Positions 35,256-48,843 are shown, counted from the stretch's first letter. The stretch: DNA of 64,000 bases from Certhia americana (GCA_018697195.1 CM031870.1:2419984-2483983); one strand, 5' to 3'. Numbers and translations: made by a program. Notes: generated by a model from the letters alone, not told the origin.

Positions 35256-38200
35256 AACAGTCTCATCTCCTGGGAATGAGGAGCAGATGGAACTGCCTGG
35301 GGAAGGGCCAGAGGCTGCTGCTCTCATGGCTGTAGGGGATTTTCTGCTCCAGGCAAGGGAAGAGCCAAATCCCCTTTGGAGCAGGAGCAGTGTCTGGAGG
35401 CCCAGAAGCCTCTCTGTGACATTCCCTGTGTCCCTGCAATGCTGCTGCTCTTATTTCCTACTGGAAGGATTGCTTTGTCCTTCAAGAAAATTTCTTTTTT
35501 GCTTGAATTGAGTATTTTGGTATTTTTTCCCCTCAAAGCCCATCTCTGTGTATCTTCACTGCAGTATTGGGGGCCAAGCCCTTGCCTGGTGACTCCAGAT
35601 GAGTTAAGACTCGTGTGGGTGTCCCCACGTGGGCTTGTGTGGCCAAGGAGAAGCCAGCAGCTGGGAGAACCAGGGAGATGCTTCATTAAAGCAATTTGGG
35701 AGATGCTCATCCACACAGGAATCTGAATTTATTCTGCTCGCGCTGTCTCTCCTGCATCTCCTCTCCCTTGAGCAGAGGAATTCTTTGGCAGGAACAGAAA
35801 GCACAGGGATGTCCAGGGGCTCTTGTGGGCTGGGAAGGGAGAGGGTGGAACCCCAACAATCCGGTGTCTCCTGTGCTCCTGGCACCACTGAAAAATCTCA
35901 ACAGCCCTGCGATTTCTGCAGCCACTGGCTCCTCCTGACCAGGACTCTTCCTGTCATTTCAGGTGTCTCCTCCTTTTCCTGGGGCTTTTCCTCAGCCCAA
36001 CAATGTTTTGCCCGAATAATTCACCTAAAAATCCAGGGCTGCAAATAAATGTGGGGTAATTGCTAACGGCTCGCAGGCAATCAGCTGCCAGAGCACGGCT
36101 GGACTGCCGGGGAATTATTTATCTGCTAGGAATTATTTGCCCAGCCCTGCTACAGAAGGAAAGCTCCTTCTCAGCCTTTGCTGGGGCTGGTTTGGGGGCG
36201 ACTCTCTGGGTTTTGGCTCAGTGCTTTCCCTGCTCCTGCTGCCTGCAGCCTCTGCTGGAAGCCTGGATAATTCCTAAAGTTTTGGGTGTCCCTCAGGGTG
36301 GGTATGAGGGTCTTACTCCCAAAACATCCTGTGGCTGCAGAATTCCATCTCCCCGTGGTGATCACACTCTGCCTCCCTCTGTGAGATGCATCTTTGGTTT
36401 GGGGGAGATGGAAAAATCTTTGGTTTGGGGAGATGGAAAGGGTTCCGTGCTGTTCTTCCAACCTATGAGCCCTGGAAAGAGCTGCTGCTGGAGTGAGTCA
36501 GAGCAGGGATGCAGGCTGGAGAGTTCCTGTGGGCTGCTTGCTGGTTTAATGTCAAATCACTGTGAAATGATCCCTGGTGGTGGTGTCCTTCACCCCGCTC
36601 CATCCATGAAGATGTTCCTCATCCCACACTGCAGCAAACGCCTCTGAGCTGAGCCAGAGCTCTCTCCTGCCCATGGATGAGGGGGTGATGGCCTCTGTGG
36701 GCTCATGGGATCCCACTGCCCACTCCCCCCCCTGGGAAACACAGAGAAATGACCCTCAGAGGTGAGGAGCTGCTGGCCTGGGTTCATCAATCTCCATTTG
36801 CATCCAAAGAAGAAGGGAAAAAAAAAAAAGAAAAAAGAGATTTAGGAGCAAGATCAATACCGAAAGAACCTGTCTTTTTTCTTTTTCCCTGTGCTCCTGT
36901 GGGGGTGTGAAACTCAAGGCAGGTACTGGGAGTAAATCCTCCTGGGTACCTGGGTGTAAATCAGGAGGGAGATGATGGATTTATGGGTGTCCAGCCTGAT
37001 TTACATTCCCTGTCCCTGCAGGTCGGCGCATGGCCCTGGGGAGGGGATGTGCTGGAAGGGGATGGAGCCACCACCACCTCCTGCTGAGGCTGAGATGGGA
37101 CTGGAGCTGCTGTGGGGGTGGCTTTTCTGTGCTTTTTCAACCCCGTGGAGGGAATTGAGGACGTTTTGCTTTGCCTCTTTCTGCAGCAGTTCAGCAAGGC
37201 GTGTCCCAAGTGCCAAAGCGCAGCGATGCCCTGCTGGGGGCTGACTTGGTGGGGAAAAAGGCTCTGGGGTGATGCTTTTCCCCTCCATCCCTCCTCCTCT
37301 CACATCCCAAGAGCCCGTGACACTTGCTGGTGGCAGGCTTGGTGTATCCACGGAAGAGGAGAAGACTCTTCCTTTGGAAAATCCTCCTCTGAGAACTTCG
37401 GGAAGCCCAGGAGTGGTGATGGGGGACTTGTCCCAGCTCTGGGGCTCCTCTCTCCAACCCTCCCCTGTCCCTGGTCATGGCAGGGCTGGAGCAGGCCCGG
37501 GGAGCTGTTGTTATTCCTCTCATGCAGCAGGAAGGATTTCTGCGAGTGCCATAAACCATCACGTGGGCAGAGCCTGGGTGAGCTCTAATTGCTTCTATTT
37601 GCATAACGAGGCGAGGCTCAGCATCCTGCTGATATTTGAAAGAGGAAAATCAAAATCAGCTCTAGATAAACAACTCCCCCCACACACACACCCCGTCTCC
37701 AGTCCCTGCCCCCCGCTCCTAATTTGTGCTTTTTCTCCCTTAATGCAGGTTTTTCAGGTCTCTGATCTCCTCAGGAGCAGCGAGACCCCTCCCAGTGGGG
37801 CTGGGTGCTGGGGGTGCTGCCGCCTCCCCTGGCAGAGGCAAAGGAGGCTTTCTCTGGAGCTGGCGGTGGGGATGTGCTGTGGAAGTGTCTGAATGGGAGC
37901 TGGAGAGAGGATCAGGGAGGGATTGGGGCTGGGAAAGCGGAGCCCCGGCTGGAGCCTCCCTGCAGCGAGGGAGCAGGTCCAGCTCGGGGCTGTGCGGGGC
38001 TGGAGGGGCCAACCCGGGCTGGGGGGGCCCGAGTGGAGCCCAGCAGATGTCACTGCAGCCCAGTGTCACTGCCAGCTCCTGGGAACCTGCCCGGGCCGGG
38101 ATGGGATGGGATGGGACCTTTCCTCACCTGTGATGCCCCAGGGTGGAAGGAAGGGCTCTGTTTGCACCCCAGGTGTTGCTGGCTGGGGGGATGCTCCTGC

Positions 38201-38744
38201 TCTGGGGCCGTGGGCAATCTGGAAGAAGGCCCAGAAGGACCTGGAGAAAGAACTGACATCCCCTGGCTGTGCTGTGTCATGTCCCCAGGTGTGCTGTCCT
38301 GCTCTAAGACATTTTCCCTACACACCCACAGCCCAGGGGAACAGAAGCATCCCTGCTCCTGCTGTCCCCTCGGGTCCCCAGGGTCCTTCAGCCAAACTTG
38401 GGTCCCCTTGACCCTGGGAGGACCTTGGGCATTGCCCACACCTGCTTGGCCCCCATGGCTTTGGGACCTGGAGGGACAGTTCTCCTGGCTGGGGTTCCAG
38501 GAGGTTTTCATGCTTCTCTCTGGCAGGGGGATGGTGCCTTGCTCACTGGAGGTCAGGTAACAGACACCAAGCATTAATATGTTGTGTCCCTTCCCTGGGG
38601 ACAAGGAAAATGGGCTCCCTCCTCCTCCTCTTCCTCTCCAGCATGAGGGCTGGTGTCCTCTGAACCCTTTGCTGCCCTTTGGGGGAGAAGTGCTGACTCC
38701 AGATGTTTCCCTAAATGAGAACCTTCTGCAAACAGTGCCGGATT
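35256..38744. other. Intergenic DNA
   Basis: No supported gene. It contains a small imperfect tandem duplication at 36390-36440 (atctttggtttgggg-type unit, twice), a CNE-like stretch at 37575-37685, and GGGAT repeats near 38097-38117. Long open frames here (for example 37805-38560 plus) are Pro/Gly/Ser-rich and look like GC-driven chance ORFs. Confidence 0.5.
37575..37685. promoter_or_regulatory. CNE-like block with octamer word
   Basis: It contains a perfect octamer ATTTGCAT at 37598-37605 and AT-rich unique sequence ('gatatttgaaagaggaaaatcaaaa' region) between GC-rich flanks. A regulatory role is inference. Confidence 0.25.
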
Positions 38745-38955
38745 AGATTAGATTTTAGGAAGAAATTCTTCCCTGTGAGGGTGGGGAGGCCCTGGCACAG
38801 ATTCCCAGAGTAGCTGTGACTGCTCCATCCCTGAAAATGTCCAAGGCCAGGTTGGATGGGGCTTGGAGCAACCTGTGACAGTGGAAGATTCCCCTGCACT
38901 TGGCACAGGATAGGATGAGATGACCTTTGGGGTGCCTTTCTTCTGGGACTCCATG
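38745..38955 (+). mobile_element. CR1 LINE 3'-end fragment
   Basis: 'ggaagaaattcttccctgtgagggtggggaggccctggcaca', 'aaaatgtccaaggccaggttgga', 'cttggagcaacctg' and 'ggactccatgatttt' are CR1 3' landmarks in plus orientation. Confidence 0.85.
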
Positions 38956-40574
38956 ATTTTTGCTTTTTTGGCCCATCCATATTCAGGGACCTGCAGCTTG
39001 CAGTGGGGCTGGAAGGATGGGGCAGACCTGGCTGCCAGCATTCACTGCTCCCTCTGCCTGTGCCAAGCATGTGGCTGGGTCTGCTGCCTGCATCCCTGTC
39101 CTGGACCATGAAGATTCCCCCTTCCCTTGGCCCTGGTGGTGTGTGAAAACCCTTGGTCATGCCAGTATGCCCAACAGGAGTGGAGAAGCAATATCCCCCC
39201 CCCCCCAGCCCCTCTTCCTCCTCCAGACCCCACAGGAGCTGCCTGGGGCAGGGTGGAGAAAAGGAGAAGGACCCTCAAAGGTGGAAAGAAATCTCTGCTG
39301 CAGCTCTTAAAGGTGGGTGAAGAAAAGAAACCAGAGGAGCAGGAGATATCTGGTGCTGCACATGAGGGCTGTGTGTGCACACACCAATTTTCCATCAGGC
39401 TGATGAAAAGACCAGGAGCTCTTGAAGCCAAGGTGAGTAATCTGTGACTGTCCCAGGGGTGCTGAGGGGGGAGAACTAGTTACTGAGGAGCAGCAGGGAT
39501 GCTCTGCCAGGAGCTGGGGCATTTGGCTTTGCAGTCACATCTTGCCACGGGCTGGGTTGCAGCATCCCACAGCCCGTGCTGTGAGGAGGGATGCTGGCCA
39601 GGCACCTCCACCCTCCTCCCTGCATTGGTGGTCCAGGGGGACGCAGCATGGAGGGGGTTTCCCTCTTTGCTGGGTCTCTGTGGCTGAGCTGGGGGTGCTG
39701 AGGCTGATCCTGTCTATGGTGGGGCTCCCCAGGGTTTCAGTGGAGCAAACACAGCCCAGACCCTAGCTGGAAAACAGTGGCTTTGTGCTGGCCTGGGCAA
39801 GGGCTCCCTAACCCAGCCAAAGGTTCTCTGGTGCCTCCTGCCCCAGCAGCAAGGAGATTTTTCCCCCTCCCATGTGGAAAACCATCTCCCACTGCCATCA
39901 CACAGCTCCTTCTGCCCTGCCCGGGGTCTCACTTGCACCTCCAAATTTCCAAGGGCTTCCTGGGCTCTCTATTCCCCCCCCCCCCCCATGTTGCGTTTGG
40001 GATTTGTATTTCATTCTTATTTATCTCTCCGTAGGTTTGTCCCTGTCATTGCTGCTGTTCCCGGCTTTCCAGCAGGTTTGCTCTGCAGAGAGCTGCAGGT
40101 TGGCTATGAAATATGACAAAGTGTTCATTTAAATGCACACCATGATGTCGGTGAGTCCATTAGGGGAATTAATTTGAATGGCTGGCGTTTAATAAACAGC
40201 CTCCCCACACACAACCCCCACCTCACCACTGCTGGCAGCTTGGAAGGGTTAAAAAAATCCCCCCACACGTGGATATTGGAGGGAGAGGGGAGCAGGTATC
40301 AGGGTCTGGAGTAGAGAGAGGGGTGGGGGGGAATAATAAAAGAGATCTGGTGTTATAAGAGGAATTGCAGTTTGTTTTGTTCACAGTAAAAAAAAAAAAA
40401 AAAAAAAAAAGAAAAGCACATGTGGAAGGGGTTTGGGCTCAGGGGGTGCTTGGTGCATGGAGAAAACGGGGCGGGGACAGGGAGGACACGCTCCAGCCGA
40501 GGGTCCCAGCCTGGCTCTGAGCACGCCGGGCTGGGGGGAGGAGAGGGGGCTCGAAGGACGTTGCTCCCCATATG

Positions 40575-40870
40575 GTGTGTATTACAAGCTCCTTTCTAGT
40601 TGTAAAGATTAATTTAAAGCCTTTCTCACCTCCCCCCCATCCCTCTTCCATTGACAAATGAACATCTGGGCTGAATGCTGCCCAGATCCTAATCAAAGCA
40701 TTTTTCCAGGGCCGTTGTCTGCCTTTATGGCTATCTGCTCTTCGGATGCTCTGCAGTTCCAATGCACTTGGCAATTCAGCCTGTAAATACCCCTCTCCAG
40801 GATTTATGATTGGGGATAATGTGATTTTTCTCTTTGCCTCTGGATTCGTTTGTTTGGTTTAGTTTAACGA
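40575..40870. promoter_or_regulatory. CNE-like block
   Basis: Unique sequence with 'agattaatttaaagcc', 'attgacaaatgaac', 'cctaatcaaagca' (a TCF/LEF-like ATCAAAG at 40693-40699) and 'ggatttatgattggggataatg'. Composition contrasts with the GC-rich surroundings. Enhancer function is inferred, not shown. Confidence 0.25.
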
Positions 40871-42419
40871 CATTTCCTTGTCTCTGCATGAGTGAGGGCA
40901 CAAAAGGAATTTTCTTCCCTCCCCTCTTTGCAGGGAGTTATTAGCTATGAGCAAAACTGGCTTTTTTGGGGGGCTGATGGGCACACTGAAAGGGGGGGGG
41001 AAACACACAAATCCAGCCCTGAATCCCTGATGTGCACCCCTGGTGATCCCTAACCATCTATTTTTCCTACAGAAGCTTGGTTTTGAGGTTTTTTGAGAAA
41101 GCAGCTTTTCATCAAAGCAAAGCTGAGCGCTTTCCACAGTATTCAAGGGCTTCTTCATCAGGGAGAGGCAGCACAAGACACAGCCCAGTATGGAAAAGCT
41201 GTTTGCTCCCCAAAATGAGGCTTGAGAAGCCAAATGAGTTGCTTGAAAACCGGGGTGTGCTGTGGCTGGGATCCCATTCCCACCAGACTTGATTTTTCCC
41301 CTGCAAGCTCCAGTTTGGGAGTTAAAAGATATCCAGGGAAAAAAGGCAGGAAAATCCCTTCAAGGCAAATATAGGGAGCTGGAGGGGTTGTGGTATGGGG
41401 TCCTTGTGTTAGTCCCTGTCCCAGAATGAGGAGAGAGCTGGGAAACACAGAGGTGATGGCTTTGGGGTATGTTCTGAGTGTATTTATTCCTGCAGAAGTC
41501 CTGCCTCCAGGACCCGGGCTTCCCTTCCCCTCTGACTGGGCATCGAGGCTGGCTGCTTTTCCCAGTGGATGCTTTAAGGAAGGTGTGTGAGCTCAGTCTG
41601 TTTAAACCACCATGGAGAGGCTGTGTTTACACAGAAAGTGCAAGGGGTAATGGCACCAGTAATTAAAAACGCTCTCCTAAACGAGATAAAAAATCACTGG
41701 GGTGGAAAGTGCTTGGCTGTTCCTCCTTGGCCCTCCAGGAAAAGGTGCAACCTGGATTTTGGTGATGCAGGGTTGGGTACCATCCATCCATCACCAGGAC
41801 CCTCCCCACCCCAGGCTGTCACTGGGGAAGCTCTGGAACATCACAGGCCCCGGGCTTGTTTTTTCCTAAGAAACTCTGAGTTTCCTACAAATGAGATCAA
41901 CCAGGATAAAGCAGGCAATTCCCTGACAATGGATTTGGGATTGTGAAGAGCCAGAGCTGGATTCCTGAAGGCTGTGGGGCTGAAATGACCCCAGCACCGA
42001 CCTTGGGTCAGGACAGCCACCCATGCAAAGCTCTAGAGGTGGGGAAGCACCTTCCTGAGCATCCTGAGAGGAGACTTCGGGATGAATTTTAATTTCTCTG
42101 CCGTTTTGCTGTTGATTTTTAGAGCTCTCAGCACCTCTTGTCTCTTTTTCATCCCTTTCCTCCTGATTCCCCCCAAATGAGCAGTAAGACAGAGAAGCCT
42201 GGTGGCAGTCCGTGGCTGACCCAGAGCATCCATCAGGAGAGAGCAGCCCCTGGCAGCCCCGGGGCCAAGGCGAGGGGGATTTATGGAGTTTCACAGCGGC
42301 ACAATCCATCGCTGGGATCACCTCAGAAGAGGGGTGAAGGAGGTTTGGGTGCTGAGGGGCATTGTGGCTAAGGAGGCATTTTGGGAAGGGGGAGGAGAGG
42401 CTGGAGAGCCTTCCTCGAT

Positions 42420-42640
42420 GTTCCCAGGGAGGAGGAGGAGGAGGCGATCCCCGGCAGCTCCGACCTCACCCCGGAGCGGCGCATCGGGAGCGCTGCCGAG
42501 CGGGGACTGGCGGCTGAACTCTGCTCGGAACGCCGCTCCCAGCCTTTTCTCGTTTCTTTCTGGGTTTAAAGCAGCTTCCAAATTCCTGCGCAGCCAAATC
42601 CTGCCTGGGACTGCCAGGAAAGCCGGCCAGCAACAAGTAC
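42420..42640. promoter_or_regulatory. Small isolated CpG-rich patch in the FBXL18-TNRC18 interval
   Basis: An isolated CpG-rich stretch ('ccggagcggcgcatcgggagcgctgccgagcgg') lies about 15 kb upstream of the TNRC18 coding exon. A possible splice donor (AACAA|GTACGT) occurs at about 42636. It could be an alternative TNRC18 promoter with first exon, or a chance GC patch. Confidence 0.25.
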
Positions 42641-45639
42641 GTGCCGTTTCTGTACCCACAAGGCAGCCAGGGCTGCTGCTATCCTGCGGGTGATGAGGAT
42701 GGTGGGACGGAGCTCCAGCCCTCCCGAGGATGTGTTCCCATCCCTTCCCGGGCTGCCTCGGGCATCCTGCCCTGGATGCTGCCCGGGCATCTCCTCTCCT
42801 TCATCGCCGCCTTTTTACACACCAGAACTCCCCATCCCAGATTCCCTAAACTTTACCCATCGCCTTTCCCGTAACCTCCCACCCAGCCTTGGAAGGAAAC
42901 ACGCTGGCTTCAGGCACTCCCAATGGGAATTACGATCCCAGGGACCTCCTGCGCTGCCTGTCATCGCTCTCGCCCTTTCCTGCCACCCATAAAACAAACT
43001 CGTTTTGTTTCGGGGCGCTCCCTCCACATTTCTTTATTTGTTTTTATTTCTGCCACTGCCTGCCTCCGTCTCTCAGGAGGGTTTTAGGGGACAAACGGAG
43101 GTGCAGGGGACAGCGACAGAGCAACGAAGCGGCCCCGAGGTCACAGTGAAGGGCACACTTTTGGTCTCCAAGGGGAATGTCAGTGGCTGGGGAAAGGGTG
43201 GGTTGGGAAAACCCTGCACCTGTATCCCTGCATCCCGAGTCCCTCGGCGCTTGGGGATTCCATGGAATCCACCCCAGCGTGACCCCAAAGCAGCCTTGGG
43301 AGAGCTGGGAGCGGTGCAGTGAAAGGGCTGCACTCGCAGCATCGTCCCGGCCCTGGCGGGGATGCGGGGCCGGCTGTGGCCAAGCCCACCCATGGGACTC
43401 CTGATCTGGTCTTTCCACTGATGACTCATGGAAAAACGACTTGTTTTGCAGCGGCGCTTGGCATGTCGGGTGATCCTGCCTCCGTGCCTCGCTTGTCTGT
43501 CTTTTATTTTAAAGGCTCATTGGTATGAAAACATCTGGGACCCCGGGCTTCCTGCGGGGCTCTCTCACCTGAAGGCATTTTCCCCCCCTGGATGTGTGCA
43601 GGGCTGGCTGTGCGAGCCACGCTCCGTCGGCAGCCTGGGAGGCAGCCTGCTCACGCTCCCAGGGTTGAATTTTTTGGGGATTAGTATTTTTGAGTGGCTC
43701 TTATACAACGGCGTTGGAAGCTTGGAGGGTTTCCACCAGCTCCTCGCGTGTTGGTTTCCACACTCCTGCCAGCACTGCCGGCTGCACGGGGCCCCCCAAA
43801 TCTCTCTGCAAGGTTTGTGGCACAACCTGGGGTGATGGGGCTGGAGACTCATCAAGGTTTGTCCTGGGGGTCCCCCACTGTCCCCAGGGCCAGGCAGGAC
43901 ACCGAGAAGTGAGAGCTCACTGTGTGGCTTGGCTTCTTGATGCCTCGTAGGAAGCAAGCAGGATTGGTGGATTTGGGTTAAAACACTCAGAATGAGAATG
44001 ATGCTGGTTCCCATCGAGTTCCCAGCACCACAGTGCTTCCCAAATCCTCACCTTTCACCGCTTTTTCTCCGAGTCCTTCAGAGGGCAGAGATGGAGCACA
44101 GCCCTTTCCCAGTGGGACTGACCCATCCCAGACCCAGTTGCAGCAGGAGTCTGGGCCAGCTCTGTATTTAACTGAATTGGCTCTTTTAAGATGTTTTTTT
44201 CTTGGAAGTACACATTGAGAGGGATGTTCTGTGGTGTTCACTGCTGTGTACCACACCTTCACCCTTTCCTCACAGAGCACTGACCGTGCCACTGCTCTCT
44301 GGAAAGCACATCAGCAATTTTTTTTTTTTTTTTTTTTTTTGAGGGGGGGTGTGATGGTTTAGTTTGGAATCTGGCATGGAAAATCATTTCCAAACCCCAA
44401 ATTAGAAACAGAATAATAATACAGTGCCTTGTTTTGGAGGAGGTGGTGTGTGTCATCCCGCAGCAATGAGAAACTTGTGCCGGAGAAGAGCAAAGAGCTG
44501 TGATTTGTTTTTTTTAACACTCCCCAAAGGACTGATGTGGCTCTGGGATGCTGCTCCCGCTCCCTTCTACCCATGGATGAAGATGGGACAGTTGCTGTGG
44601 GCAGGAGGGTGTACTTACATCATGTGAGGGGCTGTATCACCCAATTTCGTTGTTCTTACGCTTGGTTTTGTGGAGAAAAGGGGATTGTGCCCTGTGGCTT
44701 TCTGCCTAAGGAGTTGGGATGGAGAGCTGATGTTTGGGGATGGGACAGGAGCCATTATTTTGCCATGCTGGACTGGAGGGAGGGATGAGCAGGTGTTGCT
44801 TTCTCCTTGGGATTTTCTATTTTGCATGCTGTGGATTAGAGGGAATTCACTGTGAGTGGCTCTCTCTGTGGTACCTCTCCCCCAGAAAACATCAAGTCCT
44901 ATGAAAACTGAGTTGGGCTCAGAAAAAGAAGTCATGCTGAGGCAGTAGCTAGTCCTGCCTGAGATGGGCTCACTGGCCACCACAGCATTGCCAGAAAACC
45001 CTTAAGAATAACATATTTTTAAAAACATGAGGGGTCTCCTCATGTGTGGCTGTTCAGACAATTTAAAGGCTGAATTCCTGTGCAGAGGAACCTTCACCCC
45101 ACTCTAATTCTCTCCCTGTTGATTATAACACACTCTACACCCCAAATCTGTACCCAAGCTGGGGTGCCCCATCTACCTTTGGGCTGTCCTCAGGGCAGGT
45201 CCTGGGGGGAGAGGCCTGCATGGAGCCAGTCCCTGGGATTTAATAAGACACTTCTTGTATGTTAAATATCAAGGGCTGATAGGAAACATGTGTCCCGAGG
45301 ATTAACAGCCGTGTAAAAGATAAAGCCACGAGTTAAACCTCCAAACAGCGTGTTTCAAATAACCCTTCATGGCTGCACTCTGCACTATCAGGGTAACCAG
45401 GAGTGGGATGGGGAAGGTAAAATGTGTATGGCAGCTCATGGTGCTCCAAAATCTTTGGGATGGGCTTGGGACTGGGTTTTCTCCCAGCAAGGTGATGCCC
45501 AGGGATGCCAGATCACACAGGGGTGATGTCAGCTCCTTCTTCCCCCATTTCTTCCTCCCTTTCCACCTCTTCCCCTTCTTCTAATGTTTTTTTTTTTTTT
45601 TCCTTTTTTTTTTTTTTTTTTTTTCCCAGGCCCCAATTT

Positions 45640-45800
45640 CTCCCCTGTCGAGGCAAACGCTTTGGCTAATTAGCAAAACGTGTCAAAGAAAATGATTAAT
45701 GTCCCGGGAGGAGGCTGAGCTGCCTTTGTGCCGGCATTGCCTGACTTCTGCTCTTAAAGGTTTTATTAAAAGATAAGGGAGCTCGTGACGGGTGAGCAAA
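45640..45800. promoter_or_regulatory. CNE-like block
   Basis: 'ggctaattagcaaaacgtgtcaaag', 'aatgattaatgtcc' and 'ttttattaaaagataa' form a unique AT-rich patch beside long T tracts. A regulatory role is inference. Confidence 0.25.
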
Positions 45801-47294
45801 GCATGTGCTTCCCTGGGTGTTAAGGGGTCGGGGAAATGGGGGATGTGGGGCAGATTGGGGTCACCCTCAGAGGGAGAGGAGAGGGCTCGTGTTTCCCTGC
45901 CTCTGTGCACCACCGTCACCGCGGTGTCTGGCCTTGGCAGGGGAAAAGACTTTAAAGAAATGGCTGAATGCCTCCTTTATTCTTCCAGGGGCAGGTAACC
46001 CAATCTCCTCAGCTGGGCTATGAATGTTGCTGTGTTACGGGGCTCTGCCTGGCCGTGTGCTCTGGGAACGATGCATTGGGGGTCACCCTTGGGGAGGGGG
46101 TGTTCAGGATGGGCAGCCCAGGGTGGGGCTGGGGATTGGGCACAGCCAGGCTCCTGCCCAGGGCAGCAGGGACAGAGGTGCTTGGGCACGGGTTTGATGG
46201 TCCCTGTGGTCAGAGAGGTGCTCTTGGTCAGGCTGGAGCCCAGTGGGACATCTCTGACACTCTTTGCTGTGGCTGAAACCCCCATCCTGGGGATCCCAGG
46301 GCCAGGTGGGCAGCAGAGGCACAGGAGGGAATCTGAGGCACAGTCCCACTGTGTTCCTGCCAGGGCCACCATACACACCATCCAACTGTCCTCATCCCTC
46401 ATGGCTTTGGATACGTTTTCAGCAACCCTCAAAATATTCTTCTTGCAAACCCAAACCCCTTCAACCTCCCCCAAACCAGCAGCCCTTGCAGGGGAGGTCT
46501 TGCAAATGGCAAAAACTTCCCAGCAGCTCCACTGTGGGATCACATAAACCAGAGCCAGCAGTGCCACTGCATCCCTGTGCCATGCCAAAATCCCATCTGG
46601 GACATCAGCCTGGGAACAGGGAGAGGGTGAGAGTGGTGGCATAACCCTCAGCAGCACTGTGGTTATTTTATCAAAGCTATTCCCAAGCCCGGCAGACACT
46701 GATGTCTGCAGCCACAGAGGCCTGAGCCCCTGGATGCACATCAGAGGGGTTTTGGGAGGGGGCACAGCTGGCAGGAGCCTCAGGAGGGGCTGCAGGAGCT
46801 GCTCCGTGAGGTTTTCCTCCAGCAAACAGACCTCTGGGCTTAATAAGCTATTTGTAAAACTCGCTGTGGATAAACAAGAGGCCGTGTGTCAGGCTGAAGG
46901 CGGCCTCGCAGGGCTCCGCCGTGCGGGGTGGGACCTCAGCGCAGAAATATTTTCAAGATAAACAGAGGAAAATGAGTCCTGGAGGAGGCCAGAGCTGCTG
47001 GCAGCAGCATGCCGCTCCTCTCCAAGATTATTTCGGGGCAGGAACCTGGCTTTCTGCACGCTGCAGCTTTTGATTTTTTTTTCTGCCTCTGAAGGGAACC
47101 TCTGGTGCTACTGATTCAGAAATAAACCTGAGGAATGGTTGGCACTGAAGGCAGTGGTGAGGAGATGTGCAGAGCCCAGGGCTTGCAGGGGAGTTTTGGG
47201 GTGGGGGTGAGGAGTTGGGATGCACAGCTGCTGCTGCAGATCCCCCTCATCACAGCTGCCATCCCTGAAGAACCCTCAGGCTGAGGTAACAATA

Positions 47295-47685
47295 TGGGGT
47301 TGGGGGTGTTCAGCTTGGAGAGGAGAAATCTCCAGGGAGATTTTAGAGCCCCTTCCAGTGCCTAAAGGGGCTCCAAGAGAGCTGGAGAGGGACTTTGGAC
47401 AAGAGTCTGGAGGGGCAGGACAAAGGGGAATGGCTTCTCACTGACAGAGGGCAGAATTAGATCAAATATAAGGAAGAAATTCTTCCTTGTGAGGGTGGGG
47501 AGGCCCTGGCACAGGGTGCCCAGAGAATCTGTGGCTGCCCCATTCCTGGAAGTGTGCAAAGCCAGATTGGATGGGGCTTGGAGCAGCCTGAGACAGTGGA
47601 AAGTGTCCCTGACCAGGGTAGGGGGTAGAACAAGATGGTCTTTAAGATTCCCTTCAACCCAAACCTTTCTGGGATTCTGTGACTC
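47295..47685 (+). mobile_element. CR1 LINE 3' region
   Basis: The run 'gtgttcagcttggagaggag' is followed by 'ataaggaagaaattcttcc', 'gagggtggggaggccctggcacagg', 'gattggatggggcttggagca', 'aaccttt' and a tail 'ctgggattctgtgac'. It is plus orientation, truncated and non-coding. Confidence 0.85.
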
Positions 47686-48099
47686 CAGTGTGAACAGCAG
47701 AACCACCCTGCCTGGCTGCTGGTGCCTCCTGCCCTCCCTCAGCTCCCCTGTTTCCCAGCAAAAGTAGAGGCAACTCCGTGGTGCCCTAGGGCAGGATATG
47801 GGCACTGCCCTGCCCTCTGCCAGGCTGGAGCTCTGGAAATAGGCTGGGCTCCATCCTTCTATCCCCCTATCTCTCTAACCTCATCATCATCATCCTCCCC
47901 CATCCCATCATCCCCGGGCTGTGGGGGTTTGGTGCTGGTTTCCTTCCCCTCTGTTCTGTGCCTGGTCTTTAAACTCCACAACCATGGGCTGACACCCAGC
48001 CTGGGGCAAAGCTGGACTTGGGGCACCAAGGCTGGGACCAGCCGCAGCCTCAGCAGCTGAGATCTCCCAGTGTATCTCTCCCTCTCTTCCCCACCCCCA

Positions 48100-48345
48100 G
48101 CAAATTTAATTAAAAGTCATTCAGATTCCTTTGAAAGAAAATGTCATCCGTCGACACAATTACACTTTAACTAACCAAAGCTGTTACAGTTCCTATATAT
48201 ATTGGAATCAGGCTGTCGTTATTAGTTCTAAGTAAGTAATTTATTCCCATTATTGTGTTCAAATTACAGGATATTACCCCCTGGGGAAATAATCCTGTTA
48301 TTTGAAATGTAAAAAAGAATTCACATGGACAACAATGGATTCCTA
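48100..48345. promoter_or_regulatory. CNE-like block
   Basis: AT-rich unique sequence such as 'caaatttaattaaaagtca', 'gacacaattacactttaact' and 'tattcccattattgtgttc'. It has no repeat character and contrasts sharply with its flanks. A regulatory role is inference. Confidence 0.3.
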
Positions 48346-48554
48346 AATGAACCCAACAACAGCCCCCAGTCCCAGTGCGGCATCACTTGCCTCAGATAGG
48401 GAAAATATTAAGTTTCTTTTAAAAAGGTACTTGTCTCCTCTCTTTCTCTTTTCCTGCCCCAGGTAAGGTGAATCAGGCTCCTCCTCTTCTTCAAGTGCAT
48501 CAATTTATTGAGGGAATCCTGGAGGTGAAGGAATTTGGTGAGGAGCGTGGGGGA

Positions 48555-48557
<3 letters not shown>

Positions 48558-48613
<56 letters not shown>
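48558..48613. repeat. (AT)28 microsatellite
   Basis: An uninterrupted 56-bp alternating AT run, self-complementary and potentially cruciform-forming. It is likely polymorphic. Confidence 0.95.
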
Positions 48614-48617
<4 letters not shown>

Positions 48618-48843
48618 ATTTTTGTGTTAGAAAGGGACCCCTGGGGTGGTGGGATTCCAGTGCCCAGCACGGCCCCGTGGGTTTCTGCTGGAGCTGGGAA
48701 CCTTTGCCTTCGTCCTCCAAAGAGCTGCCGAGGTTCTTTGGAAACACTGTTCCCTTGATCAAGATCTTCACTGAAGGCAAATAACAGCTCTTCTCCGCAA
48801 CACCCAAACATAAGCAACTAATTTGGACCACCGAAAGGAAAAA

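Larger units (their letters stand above)
38956..47294. other. Intergenic DNA
   Basis: No supported gene. It includes poly-C runs (~39197-39208, ~39976-39988), a poly-A run (~40388-40410), poly-T runs (~44319-44340, ~45589-45624), a CpG-rich patch at 42420-42640 and CNE-like stretches at 40085-40205, 40575-40870, 45640-45800 and 46835-46990. The longest ORF (45977-46825, minus) shows no domain I recognise and lies over GC-rich DNA. Confidence 0.5.

Noticed and set aside
37805..38560. 251-aa plus-strand ORF
   Set aside because: Pro/Gly/Ser/Trp-rich composition typical of chance ORFs in GC-rich DNA; two other frames are also open here.
45977..46825. 282-aa minus-strand ORF
   Set aside because: GC-driven open frame with no recognisable domain, no splice or start context and no homology I can name.
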